Shown: positions 21,462 through 27,885 of the stretch, piece by piece
Layout of the letters: every line of letters begins with the position of its first letter
Numbering within the stretch: the first letter of the stretch is position 1
Virus record (IMG/VR): IMGVR_UViG_3300037337_000041
Location: 1-35,262 of that record
Strand: one strand, 5' to 3'
Length of the DNA stretch: 35,262 nt
DNA from: a virus
Made by a program: the position numbers and the translations under genes
Notes under the pieces: generated by a model
What the model was told of the DNA's origin: nothing
What the model saw: only the letters and a program-made list of their open reading frames with translations
Databases searched by the model: none

Positions 21462-22193
21462 TTAAGCGCTGACCTTGGCAAGTTGCAACATGGCTTTTTT
21501 GATGTACGCCGCACCACCGCCAGAAGTGCCTGTGGCAGACTGCATCCCACTGGCAACGTCCAGCACACGGCGCGGCGTTATCTTCTTCGCTGACAGTCCA
21601 GCGGCAGTGACATCAATCAGTCCAGCGCCAGCGACTTCCCAGGCGCCACGCACAATCAAGTGCGTCCAAGCGTTGTCTTGTTCGGACCACAAACCATCAA
21701 TCATGTCCATTGCCTGAATCAGTCGAGGCCTGTCGCTCTTGAGGTAGGTTTTGATGGCGTTGACAGCGCGGGTGGTGCCTTTTTTTGCCCCACCTGTGGC
21801 AATCACAATGCCGTATTCGTCCATCAGTGCCTGTGCTTCCAGCGCAATGGGCAGCTTGAAATGCACCTGCGCGACTTGACGTTGTGCAGGGGATGCCTTC
21901 ACAGCACCTGGGCCGTTCATCAGATCAAACAGGTACGCCTCTGTTTTCGAGTCGCCTCGAATGACCTTGGCGGGTATCAAGTCAAACCGCGCCATGCGGT
22001 ACAACTCCAGCGTGTGCAGCCCGTCGTAAATCCATAGCGACCCATCAGAGCGCTGCGACAGTGACACCGCCTTCGCCGCGCCTTCGTGAAAGTTCGCCGC
22101 CATACGCTTGACTCGCTTCATGTCGGTCAAGCGCTGGTATTCAGACGCGATATTGATCAAATTTATTTGCACGAATTTCAGTTGCACAGTCAT
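21462..22193 (-). CDS. ParB-like nuclease-fold protein (DUF6551-like)
   Basis: A 243-aa protein from ATG 22193, after a strong GGGGG ribosome site; the open frame extends to 22271 without support. The N-terminal half has the ParB box arrangement: YQRLTDMKRVKRMAANFHEGAAKAVSLSQRSDGSLWIYDGLHTLELYRMARFDLIPAKVIRG. The remainder is helical (AGAGLIDVTAAGLSAKKITPRRVLDVASG). Phage members of this family are of unknown role; DNA binding or nicking is possible. It is the second ParB-like protein in this genome, besides the methyltransferase fusion. Confidence 0.82.
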   Translation of the reverse strand: MTVQLKFVQINLINIASEYQRLTDMKRVKRMAANFHEGAAKAVSLSQRSDGSLWIYDGLHTLELYRMARFDLIPAKVIRGDSKTEAYLFDLMNGPGAVKASPAQRQVAQVHFKLPIALEAQALMDEYGIVIATGGAKKGTTRAVNAIKTYLKSDRPRLIQAMDMIDGLWSEQDNAWTHLIVRGAWEVAGAGLIDVTAAGLSAKKITPRRVLDVASGMQSATGTSGGGAAYIKKAMLQLAKVSA

Positions 22194-22203
22194 GTTTTCC
22201 CCC

Positions 22204-22431
22204 TTAGTTGTTCTGATCCAGCGCGTCGCGTACTTGCTGCCGCGAATTGCATCTACCTGCAAACCAAGCAAACAGCTGGCGGGAATCGTCTTGCGCCATC
22301 GGCGGAGGCGGCCAACCTGATGTGGTCGACTGCGCTACGTTTTTAGTAGCTGCGTGGGCCATGAACACGAGGGCTGCAGCCACTATGGGAGTTCCCAACT
22401 CATTTTGATGCTTGCATTGAGTGCGCGTCAT
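22204..22431 (-). CDS. Hypothetical small protein
   Basis: A 75-aa reading frame with ATG overlapping the NinB stop as ATGA (22431-22428), which supports real translation. It has a mildly hydrophobic stretch (TPIVAAALVFMAHAATK) and a Pro-rich patch (GWPPPPMAQ). No family recognised. The next gene starts 11 bases after its stop. Confidence 0.55.
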   Translation of the reverse strand: MTRTQCKHQNELGTPIVAAALVFMAHAATKNVAQSTTSGWPPPPMAQDDSRQLFAWFAGRCNSRQQVRDALDQNN

Positions 22432-22865
22432 GCGGCCTCCGTCCAGGCTGGCAACACCACACCCCGGTCAGCGGCGATGAAATACAAAAATTCAATCCAT
22501 TCGGCAAACTGCGCTTTGGTGAACTTGCTGGTGCGCTGTCCAAGCAGCACTACACCGCCGTTCAAGCCCATGGCCAGCCGTACCGATTCGCCCTTGAAAG
22601 CAGCGGATAGCACGTCTTTCCAGTCATCGGGGTCCATGGTCACCATGCGGCCATCCACCGGCCATTGCAGCGACTTGCTGAACACCGTCAGTAGTGGCCA
22701 CATCAGGCGGTTTTGGGCTTGGCTGCGCGTTTCTGGCTTGATCGTCAGCACCCAGCGTTTTCCAGCCTGCAACACCCCGGCCAGGAATGGAAATGCTTGC
22801 GTCTTGATGGCCTCCCAGCCCTGCTGTCTGTTGTGCAGCACCAACGTCAACGTGTTGTCGCTCAT
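22428..22865 (-). CDS. ninB: NinB recombination protein (lambda Orf-like)
   Basis: A 145-aa protein from ATG 22865, which overlaps the upstream stop as ATGA; an open frame to 22910 adds 15 residues without support. Signature blocks: LVLHNRQQGWEAI, WVLTIKPETRSQAQNRLMWPLLTVFSKSLQWPVDG, DDWKDVLSAAFKGE and TSKFTKAQFAEWIEFLYFIAADRGVVLPAW. NinB/Orf helps recombination by mediating strand exchange on SSB-coated DNA in place of RecFOR. Its presence with VRR-NUC and YbcO-type nucleases forms a small recombination cluster. Confidence 0.92.
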   Translation of the reverse strand: MSDNTLTLVLHNRQQGWEAIKTQAFPFLAGVLQAGKRWVLTIKPETRSQAQNRLMWPLLTVFSKSLQWPVDGRMVTMDPDDWKDVLSAAFKGESVRLAMGLNGGVVLLGQRTSKFTKAQFAEWIEFLYFIAADRGVVLPAWTEAA

Positions 22866-23197
22866 GCAGCCTCCCGCAGTTGCAGTTCCAACGCGGCCAG
22901 CAGGTTCCACGCGGCTTGGGCGTGGTGCAGACAGCCCGTGTCCGCGTCGTGTGTCTCGCCCCGGGCCATGGCAAGCGAATGCCGGGCGAAGGCGTCCATG
23001 TAGCGCTCCTGGCCATCAGGCACGCACACCCAGCCGCCAGGCGTGTACTTGGCAGCGCCTGCGGTAGTGACCTGGGCCACAGCCTCTAGCGCGTTGGCAA
23101 AGCCGGATATGCACAGCCAGGCGCGTGACTTGCCCGCGTCCAGCTTGGCACCGGGCTGGTGCGGGTCGCGGCCTGTCGGGTCGGCTTCGTGGCTCAT
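22862..23197 (-). CDS. dATP/dGTP diphosphohydrolase N-terminal-domain-like protein (DUF5664)
   Basis: A 111-aa all-helical protein. Conserved blocks: GAKLDAGKSRAWLCISGFANALEAVAQVTTAGAAKYTPGGWVCVPDGQERYMDAFARHSLAMARGETHDADTGCLHHAQAAWNLLAALEL. The Tyr-x2-Ala-x2-RH and Glu...Asp...LHH-AWN pattern matches the DUF5664 family. Members are proposed to hydrolyse purine dNTPs, perhaps to shape the nucleotide pool during phage DNA synthesis. Substrate here is not known. 4-base overlaps on both sides. Confidence 0.82.
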   Translation of the reverse strand: MSHEADPTGRDPHQPGAKLDAGKSRAWLCISGFANALEAVAQVTTAGAAKYTPGGWVCVPDGQERYMDAFARHSLAMARGETHDADTGCLHHAQAAWNLLAALELQLREAA

Positions 23198-23487
23198 ATC
23201 AACCCCTTGCTTTTGAGAATCACGAGTGAGCGCAAATGGCCATGGAACCAGTCAAGGTCAACCTCTGAGCGCGTCATGTGCGGTACACCCGCCAGCTGGT
23301 CGTAAGCCATATCGCACGATGTGCAGGCGTAGGCCCCGCACTCGTCGATTGCCTTGATGCCCTTGCCTTTACCAGCTGCACCGTGCCGTGCGTGGCTCCA
23401 GATGGTTTTTGCCGGGTCGAACGTACAGACGCCGGGGATGCGCACTTGGCAGTCTTCGCCGTTGGCGCTCTTGGTGATTTTGCTCAT
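23194..23487 (-). CDS. YbcO-like nuclease (DUF1364)
   Basis: A 97-aa protein: MSKITKSANGEDCQVRIPGVCTFDPAKTIWSHARHGAAGKGKGIKAIDECGAYACTSCDMAYDQ. The paired Cys (C13, C21, C55, C58), the H32-A-R-H35 segment and the GKGxG-Asp core are those of DUF1364, a zinc-containing HNH-like fold related to YbcO from E. coli prophage DLP12. It is expected to cut DNA or branched DNA during recombination. 4-base overlaps both sides. Confidence 0.88.
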   Translation of the reverse strand: MSKITKSANGEDCQVRIPGVCTFDPAKTIWSHARHGAAGKGKGIKAIDECGAYACTSCDMAYDQLAGVPHMTRSEVDLDWFHGHLRSLVILKSKGLI

Positions 23488-23777
23488 GCTGGAATCACCC
23501 CCAGCACGCGCAATGCCGACTCAGGCCCATCGACAACAGCAAGCGCCCCGCCCTGCCATTTGCCATGCCACACAAGCTGGTCAGGTGTCAGTCGGCGTGC
23601 TGATGGCACCTTGGCGCCGTCTTTGACTTCGATCAAGATGGTGTGATTGCGAAAGCCGACAAGCAAGTCAGGCACCCCGGCGCCGACGGCGGCCAGACTC
23701 TGCACTGTGGCGCCAGCAGCGCGCAAGGCCGAAACTATTGCGGTTTGGTTCGCGTCAACCTTTGCTGCGCGCCTCAT
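23484..23777 (-). CDS. VRR-NUC / Holliday-junction-resolvase-like nuclease
   Basis: A 97-aa PD-(D/E)xK protein: basic N-terminus, AVGAGVPDLLVGFRNHTILIEVKDGAKVPSARRLTPDQLVWHGKW. Asp37 and Glu52-x-Lys54 are the metal-binding and catalytic residues, and the later Gln/Trp helix is typical of VRR-NUC. Small phage VRR-NUC proteins are proposed structure-specific nucleases. It takes the place of a RusA-type resolvase, which I do not see elsewhere in the window. Confidence 0.88.
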   Translation of the reverse strand: MRRAAKVDANQTAIVSALRAAGATVQSLAAVGAGVPDLLVGFRNHTILIEVKDGAKVPSARRLTPDQLVWHGKWQGGALAVVDGPESALRVLGVIPA

Positions 23778-23814
23778 ACCCGCCCCACCCAGCCTTTACC
23801 AGCCACGGCCCGAT

Positions 23815-24102
23815 TCATGTGCCGCCTTTCACAAGCGAGATTGCTTGATCTGTGCTGAACCCAGCCTCAACATAAGCGTCGAACTTGGCCTTCTTCTCTT
23901 TCGCGTCTGCGGCGTACAGCTCCAGAATCATCGGCCACCGGTCGGCCTGAGTCTTCATAGCCTGCGCAAAATCAATCGCCATCATTTTTTCAGTCGGCTT
24001 CATACGCCCCCCCATTAAGTTGATTGAAAATTTCCGCCTGGCCTTGGTAAACAGCGTCTTGCAGGCGGCACAGCGCTTGGGCTTGGTGGCGGCAACCGTC
24101 AT
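23815..24102 (-). CDS. Fused protein with NinG-like zinc-finger start, possibly broken
   Basis: A 95-aa frame from ATG 24102 (ATGA overlap with the gene upstream). It starts KPKRCAACKTLFTKARR, like the beginning of NinG, but the rest of NinG is absent. After a run of seven G's on the minus strand (24013-24007) it enters MKPTEKMMAIDFAQAMKTQADRWPMILELYAADAKEKKAKFDAYVEAGFSTDQAISL. The second part has its own ATG at 24003 just after the G-run, which could be its ribosome site, giving a separate 62-aa protein. Either a deletion fused two genes or the second part is translated alone. Confidence 0.55.
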   Translation of the reverse strand: MTVAATKPKRCAACKTLFTKARRKFSINLMGGRMKPTEKMMAIDFAQAMKTQADRWPMILELYAADAKEKKAKFDAYVEAGFSTDQAISLVKGGT

Positions 24103-24275
24103 ACCCGCCCCGCCCAAGCCAGCCGCCTGGCAATCTGCGCTTCATCAGTGCGCACGAACTGGGTGCATGTGTGCGTGTCGGGGTAGCTGTGCCAAGGCTT
24201 GTCCACAGCGCACTGGTTGAAGCCCTGGCGGGTTAGCGTGCCGCTGCGTAGGTGTTTGCAGAGTAGGCACGTCAT
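24099..24275 (-). CDS. Small cysteine-rich protein, likely zinc binding
   Basis: A 58-aa frame I translated directly: MTCLLCKHLRSGTL, then FNQCAVDKPWHSYPDTHTCTQF and a Arg-rich helical end. Cys3, Cys6, Cys22, Cys37 and nearby His residues can form a zinc site. It overlaps both neighbours as ATGA (24275-24272 and 24102-24099), strong support for a real coupled gene. Small proteins of this kind are common near nin genes; no function can be assigned. Confidence 0.7.
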   Translation of the reverse strand: MTCLLCKHLRSGTLTRQGFNQCAVDKPWHSYPDTHTCTQFVRTDEAQIARRLAWAGRV

Positions 24276-24421
24276 TGCGGCACCCCCAGCACGGCATCGG
24301 CGAATGAAAATCGGTATTCAATGTCGCCCGTCAACTCCAGCGCCTGATTTACCAGCGACTGGCACATATCGGCCCCATTTCGGCGGGCATCGAGAATCTG
24401 CTGGGCTTCTTGGTAGCTCAT
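24272..24421 (-). CDS. Small helical protein, unknown
   Basis: A 49-aa frame: MSYQEAQQILDARRNGADMC, then a helical segment with VNQALELTGDIEYRFSFADAVLG. It overlaps the P-like gene stop (ATGA, 24421-24418) and the next small gene (24275-24272), so its limits are well supported. No family recognised. Confidence 0.65.
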   Translation of the reverse strand: MSYQEAQQILDARRNGADMCQSLVNQALELTGDIEYRFSFADAVLGVPQ

Positions 24422-24882
24422 GCTGACTCCCGCTCAACAGTCAAGCCCAGCGCATCCCGGGCGCATCGCAGGCTGTAAGGCGTAATCCTGTCACCGCTGT
24501 CATGGCGCTTGACGATCCGGCGTGCCCATTCCTTGCTGTCGCTGCGTGCTGGCGCCGGTGCCATGCCAGCCAGCACAATTGCCACGATTTCCGGGCTGGC
24601 TTTCGGTGCCTCCAGGCGCGGGGCGTCTTTTGACGGCGCGGCGCGGCACAGGTTGCGAAACTGGATGACGTTCGGGCAGCGCTCAGGCAGGCTATCCAGC
24701 GCGTAGCGGATGGCCGACGGGTTGCCAGCGTAGCCGCTCAATTCGTAGCCCCAAGCGGTTTTAACGTCCGACATCGGGGTACCCTCCCACTGACGTGTCC
24801 ACTGCGCCCCGTAGGTGCCTGCCAGGCGCACAAATAGCCAATCAATGGACTCAGCCATCGTCACAAGTGTTGTGCTGTTCAT
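24418..24882 (-). CDS. Candidate replication P-like protein (helicase loader)
   Basis: A 154-aa protein: ESIDWLFVRLAGTYGAQWTRQWEG, then DVKTAWGYELSGYAGNPSAIRYALDSLPERCPNVIQFRNLCRAAP, a Pro/Ala linker and a C-terminal basic helix (EWARRIVKRHDSGDRITPYSLRCARDALGL). The LF-x-RL-x3-YG and NP-x-AIRYALD-x-LP patterns are seen in proteins annotated as lambda P-like in Burkholderiales phages. It directly follows the O-like initiator with an ATGA overlap, as P follows O. Loading DnaB is therefore the likely role, but by position rather than by proven motif. Confidence 0.65.
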   Translation of the reverse strand: MNSTTLVTMAESIDWLFVRLAGTYGAQWTRQWEGTPMSDVKTAWGYELSGYAGNPSAIRYALDSLPERCPNVIQFRNLCRAAPSKDAPRLEAPKASPEIVAIVLAGMAPAPARSDSKEWARRIVKRHDSGDRITPYSLRCARDALGLTVERESA

Positions 24883-25685
24883 GCGATTCTCCGAATAGGG
24901 GTGGTTTGGGCTTCAATCACGTCGCGGCGGGCGTTGGCCGGTAAATCCTGCTCAGGCCACTTGCGGCCCGACATCAGCTCCCATGCTTCGCGTTTGGCAC
25001 GGGCGTCGCGCTCCGAGAACGACTCGGCGCTGTTGTGCTTGCTGGCTGTCATGGCGGCGGGGCCGTTGCGCTTGTTGCGTTGGGCAAACTTCGCTGCGTT
25101 GCGCGTCCATGTCCGAAATGCGGCTTGCCAGTCGGTAAACAGGGAGCCGTTGGCTTGGTGGTGGTCGGTGAAAGCCGCCAGCTCACCCGGGACGTTGACA
25201 CCCAGTGTTTCTGCCAGGCTTTCCGCCGTTGCATCGGGCTGGAAGCTTTCTGGCAAAACGCACTGACGTATCGTTTTCTTTAATGATGGTTCTGTGATGG
25301 TTCCATGATGGTTATATGCGGGTGCAACTGGCTGCACCCTTTCGTGTCGTGGATTGCACCCTTTAGCACCGTCAGTTGCACCCTTTTTGCGGGGTGCAAT
25401 TTCTGCACCCTTTATCCAATCAAGCGAAATTTGGTACTCACGGTGCTGATTTCGGCCACCGTTACCGGAGTTCACCAGAATCAGCCAGCCGTCAGACTCC
25501 ATGCGCCGCAACTGGTATTGCACGCTGCGTTCGGCTTGTCGGGTTTTGCCAGCCAGATGCTTGATGCTGGGGAAAATTCGCCCGCCATCATCACTGGCGT
25601 GGTCAGCCAGCGCCAATGCCAGCAGCATTTCTCCGCCGCCGTTGGGATAGCGCTCAAACACGGCGCTCATGACTTTTATGCTCAT
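24879..25685 (-). CDS. O-like replication initiator with winged helix
   Basis: A 268-aa protein. Residues about 1-95 are a winged helix-turn-helix: MLLALALADHASDDGGRIFPSIKHLAGKTRQAERSVQYQLRRMESDGWLILV. Residues about 95-135 are a low-conservation linker encoded by the iteron DNA. The C-terminal part (PESFQPDATAESLAETLGVNVPGELAAFTDHHQANGSLFTDWQAAFRTWTRNAA) looks like the DnaT-type DNA-binding region common in phage initiators. As in lambda, the origin appears to lie inside the gene. ATGA overlaps at both ends. Confidence 0.88.
   Translation of the reverse strand: MSIKVMSAVFERYPNGGGEMLLALALADHASDDGGRIFPSIKHLAGKTRQAERSVQYQLRRMESDGWLILVNSGNGGRNQHREYQISLDWIKGAEIAPRKKGATDGAKGCNPRHERVQPVAPAYNHHGTITEPSLKKTIRQCVLPESFQPDATAESLAETLGVNVPGELAAFTDHHQANGSLFTDWQAAFRTWTRNAAKFAQRNKRNGPAAMTASKHNSAESFSERDARAKREAWELMSGRKWPEQDLPANARRDVIEAQTTPIRRIA
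25284..25313. repeat. Three 8-bp repeats at 11-bp spacing (origin)
   Basis: TGATGGTT occurs at 25284, 25295 and 25306, exactly 11 bp apart, so all lie on one face of the helix. The flanks are A/T-rich (TAATGA, TTATAT). They encode the NHHGTITEPSL part of the initiator linker. Confidence 0.8.
25320..25414. repeat. AAAGGGTGCA iterons (origin)
   Basis: Read on the plus strand, TGCACCCTTT occurs at 25333, 25355, 25377 and 25404 (spacing 22, 22, 27 bp). Inverted half copies GGGTGCA lie at 25320-25326 and 25392-25398. Together with the adjacent 11-bp repeats this is the expected layout of an initiator-bound phage origin inside the O-like gene. Confidence 0.82.
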
Positions 25686-26386
25686 GCGGCCACCTCGCCA
25701 AACAGTTCGGCTAGATCAACCCCATACACCGCACCCCAGGCGCCAGCAGGCCATGCCTGTGCTTTGCCGTAGCGTGCACAGGGCACAGTCACGGATGTAG
25801 ACGCATTGCCCTTGCACCATGCCTTGAGCGGTCGCCAGTCTTGTTTGCCGAACTTCTTGCCGCTGGCACCTTCAACGGCGATTACCGTAGCGTGGCGGGT
25901 GTTGAAACCCAACTGATCGCGCAACTTTGTCGCTTCACGGGAGAACTTTGAAGCGGTCGCCATGGCAGTAGCGACTTTCTTGTCGCCAATCTGCGCTTTC
26001 GTAGCAATGGCGTGGTCGCGCTGTTCGATAGCAATCAAACGGCCCTGTTCACTTGCCATCGCCAGCTTGAGAATGTCCATCGTTGACAGCTCAATAGGTG
26101 CCTTTGCTTCCAGATCCTGCCAGCGGTCAACCAGCCGCGCTGTGAATTCCGGTGAGAGTTGGGCCACCACGACAAAGCTGTCGCGCTTTTCAAGCAGATA
26201 GACAGTTTCGACCACCCCATTTGCAGCCTTTTTCCCGTCCTCAATTTGAGGATAGGAAATCACGCCAGCATTTGCGAGGTCCGAGACAGTGCGCTTGACG
26301 TTGTCATGGCGCTTTTCAACCAATTCCGCAATCTCGCGGCTGGTCATGGTCTTGACGGCGTTGCCAATAATCGAAAGGTCGTTCAT
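25682..26386 (-). CDS. Rha-family phage regulatory protein
   Basis: A 234-aa protein from ATG 26386; the open frame to 26479 passes through a terminator hairpin and is rejected. The N-terminal half is pRha: MTSREIAELVEKRHDNVKRTVSDLANAGVISYPQIEDG and VYLLEKRDSFVVVAQLSPEFTARLVDRWQDLE. The C-terminal half has a helical linker and FNTRHATVIAVEGASGKKFGKQDWRPLKAWC, a KilA/ORF11-like end. Rha proteins are early regulators that interfere with phage growth in some hosts. The leader is structured and overlapped by a predicted antisense RNA, and no strong ribosome site is seen, so translation may be regulated. Confidence 0.88.
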   Translation of the reverse strand: MNDLSIIGNAVKTMTSREIAELVEKRHDNVKRTVSDLANAGVISYPQIEDGKKAANGVVETVYLLEKRDSFVVVAQLSPEFTARLVDRWQDLEAKAPIELSTMDILKLAMASEQGRLIAIEQRDHAIATKAQIGDKKVATAMATASKFSREATKLRDQLGFNTRHATVIAVEGASGKKFGKQDWRPLKAWCKGNASTSVTVPCARYGKAQAWPAGAWGAVYGVDLAELFGEVAA

Positions 26387-26389
26387 AAT
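26361..26389 (+). promoter_or_regulatory. Plus-strand sigma70-like promoter inside the rha start region
   Basis: TTGCCA (26361-26366), 17-base spacer, CATAAT (26384-26389): five of six matches to each consensus box with ideal spacing. The predicted start is near 26396, firing away from and antisense to rha, about 50 bases before a strong plus-strand terminator. Confidence 0.55.
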
Positions 26390-26395
26390 TACTTT

Positions 26396-26449
26396 GCTTT
26401 GAAGCAACCCACCCGAGCTGTTAGTGCAGCGCTGACGGTGGGTTTTTTT
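26396..26449 (+). ncRNA. Predicted short antisense RNA of the rha leader
   Basis: Promoter TTGCCA-N17-CATAAT and the terminator at 26406-26449 define an RNA of about 54 nt with no coding capacity. It is fully complementary to the rha leader just upstream of the start codon. It starts near the palindrome TTGCTT-TG-AAGCAA (26394-26407). By layout it recalls lambda oop RNA, which is antisense to cII. No expression evidence. Confidence 0.45.
26406..26449 (+). terminator. Strong plus-strand intrinsic terminator
   Basis: AACCCACC (26406-26413) pairs with GGTGGGTT (26437-26444), 8 bp, and the run of seven T's is 26443-26449. No plus-strand protein gene lies upstream, so it must serve a non-coding transcript or act as a leader structure on the opposite strand. 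Confidence 0.75.
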
Positions 26450-26486
26450 ATTTGCGGCTGATAAAAAGCGCAGCCACACCGCTCAT

Positions 26487-26807
26487 TCATACAGTGCTAA
26501 ACCGGCCCTTGGCGGGCTTTGATTTCGTGGCCTGTAACGTGGCAATGGAGTCGCGCTTGGGCACCACCAGCGAAGCGACAAGCCGGGCATATGCAGCCCG
26601 GCGCTTGTCGAGCTTGGCAACCAGCGTTTTGTCAGCACTGGACAGCGCGCAGGCTGCAGGCGATGTGAGGTCAAAAGTCGGCGTGACAGCCGACGTATGG
26701 GTAGGCTTTTGGCCTACAGCCTCCCCTGCTGCATCGCGGTAAATTTGATCTTCAGGAAGTGCGGCCACGTCTGGCTGGCTGGCTTGTGAAGGGGCTTGGT
26801 TTGACAT
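26487..26807 (-). CDS. Hypothetical early protein
   Basis: A 106-aa protein: Gln/Pro/Ser-rich start (MSNQAPSQASQPDVAALPEDQIYRDAAGEAVG), then a helical basic part DKTLVAKLDKRRAAYARLVASLVVPKRDSIATLQATKSKPAKGRF. No family recognised. It follows the Cro-like gene by 29 bases and precedes rha, a position where lambda-like phages keep cII or small regulators. The N-terminus looks disordered. Confidence 0.7.
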   Translation of the reverse strand: MSNQAPSQASQPDVAALPEDQIYRDAAGEAVGQKPTHTSAVTPTFDLTSPAACALSSADKTLVAKLDKRRAAYARLVASLVVPKRDSIATLQATKSKPAKGRFSTV

Positions 26808-26836
26808 ATAAATCCGATGTTTTTAAAAGTAGCGGA

Positions 26837-27082
26837 TCACACGGCGGCAACAACGCTGCCCGACCGCACAAGCAAATGCTGCTGGGCGCGATCCGTCAGC
26901 GGCAGCTGTTCAAGCGTCAAGGCACCACCCGACACAGTGACAAACACATCCGCCATTCCCAGACCGATTTGTTTCTTTGCGTAGGCAATCTGGTTGCAAT
27001 AGCCCCGAGTCGTCTTCGCTTTTTCAACGAACTGGTCGCGACCGATCGGGGTCATGCCGAGATAGAAAGTTTTAAAGTCCAT
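26837..27082 (-). CDS. Cro-like / YdaS-type helix-turn-helix protein
   Basis: An 81-aa protein: MDFKTFYLGMTPIGRDQFVEKAKTTRGYCNQIAYAKKQIGLGMADVFVTVSGGALTLEQL. The RDQFVEKAKTTRGYCNQIAYAKK segment and the following helices match small Cro/YdaS-type DNA-binding proteins. It is transcribed away from the S24 repressor and is the first gene of the leftward early operon, the usual place of cro. The predicted mRNA start coincides with the ATG, so the message may be leaderless; no ribosome site is seen. Confidence 0.8.
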   Translation of the reverse strand: MDFKTFYLGMTPIGRDQFVEKAKTTRGYCNQIAYAKKQIGLGMADVFVTVSGGALTLEQLPLTDRAQQHLLVRSGSVVAAV

Positions 27083-27088
27083 GCGAAT

Positions 27089-27116
27089 AGTTTACCCGAA
27101 GGTAATCTACTGTCAA
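27089..27116 (-). promoter_or_regulatory. Early promoter for the leftward (cro-rha-replication) operon
   Basis: Minus strand TTGACA (27116-27111), 16-base spacer, TAAACT (27094-27089). The -35 is perfect. An operator lies within the spacer (27092-27105) and another directly upstream (27116-27129). The predicted start is 27082, the first base of the Cro-like ATG. Confidence 0.75.
27092..27105. promoter_or_regulatory. Repressor operator, spacer copy (TTACCTTCGGGTAA on minus)
   Basis: A 14-bp site with perfect TTACC/GGTAA arms, between -35 and -10 of the leftward early promoter. It matches sites 28609-28622 (13 of 14), 28584-28597 and 27116-27129. Confidence 0.75.
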
Positions 27117-27129
27117 TGCCTGAAGGTAA
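27116..27129. promoter_or_regulatory. Repressor operator, upstream copy (TTACCTTCAGGCAT on minus)
   Basis: An imperfect copy, centre to centre 24 bp from the spacer operator. It overlaps a possible upstream ATG of the repressor (27116-27118), so repressor bound here could control its own gene. Confidence 0.6.
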
Positions 27130-27154
27130 AACACCTAGTGGCATTCTTCGGGTC

Positions 27155-27847
27155 ATGGATGTTTACGACCGGCGACGTGCCAAATTGAAAGAGCTGCTTA
27201 CACACGTAAGTGCGGCGGAACTTTCACGCAGTTCTGGCGTGGCAGCCAGCTATATCAGCCGTTGCTTGCGTGAGCCAGGCTCAGATGGCTACAAAAATAT
27301 GGGTGAGTTGATTGCGCGAAAGCTAGAAATAGGGGCGCGCAAGCCAGAAGGTTGGATTGACGCAACAGATGATGAAACGTCAGTCAACCAAGTAAGTCGA
27401 TTTGCTGAAATAGACCTAACCAACAACCCCGACTACCCAGCTATTCGCCGGGTGCGATTCAGGCTGTCGGCTGGCGCCAGCGGCTTCGCCATTGAGTACC
27501 AAGACGACGAAGACACTCCTATAGTTTTCGGCAGCGGCTGGTTTGCAAAACAGAACCTCAAGCCCGATAAGCTGTTTGCCGTAAATGTTTCAAACGGCAG
27601 CATGGAGCCAGGGTTGCATCATGGGGATGTGGTGGTGGTCAATACGGAAAGCACGGAACCCAAGGACGGCATCGCGTTTGCAGTCAACTACGAGGGCGAG
27701 TTGATCATCAAGCGCCTGATTCGTGACGCTGGCGAATGGTGGCTTTCAAGTGACAATCCAGATCAGCGCCGTTATCCGCGTAAGCTATGCGGCCAGGATG
27801 TGTTTTTGGTTGGCGAGATCATTCAGAAGCAAAGCCAGCGAATTTAA
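27155..27847 (+). CDS. CI-type repressor, S24 (LexA-like) family
   Basis: A 230-aa lysogeny repressor from the ATG at 27155 (MDVYDRRRAKLKELL, the usual start of this group); an ATG at 27116 would add 13 residues but lies in an operator. Residues about 15-55 are a helix-turn-helix (VSAAELSRSSGVAASYISRCLREPG). The C-terminal S24 domain has the nucleophile Ser149 in NGSMEPGLHHGDVVVV and the general base Lys186 in EGELIIKRLIRD. An Ala-Gly pair (106-107) is a possible self-cleavage site, so induction by RecA is likely. It shares a transcript with the secreted protein downstream. Confidence 0.93.
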   Translation: MDVYDRRRAKLKELLTHVSAAELSRSSGVAASYISRCLREPGSDGYKNMGELIARKLEIGARKPEGWIDATDDETSVNQVSRFAEIDLTNNPDYPAIRRVRFRLSAGASGFAIEYQDDEDTPIVFGSGWFAKQNLKPDKLFAVNVSNGSMEPGLHHGDVVVVNTESTEPKDGIAFAVNYEGELIIKRLIRDAGEWWLSSDNPDQRRYPRKLCGQDVFLVGEIIQKQSQRI

Positions 27848-27885
27848 GCTGCATTTACGTGCCCCATGTCAAAGAAAAGCAATGT

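Noticed and set aside
26759-27154. Upstream extension of the repressor frame
   Set aside because: It would overlap the Cro-like gene, both operators and the early promoter; family members start near the Met at 27155.
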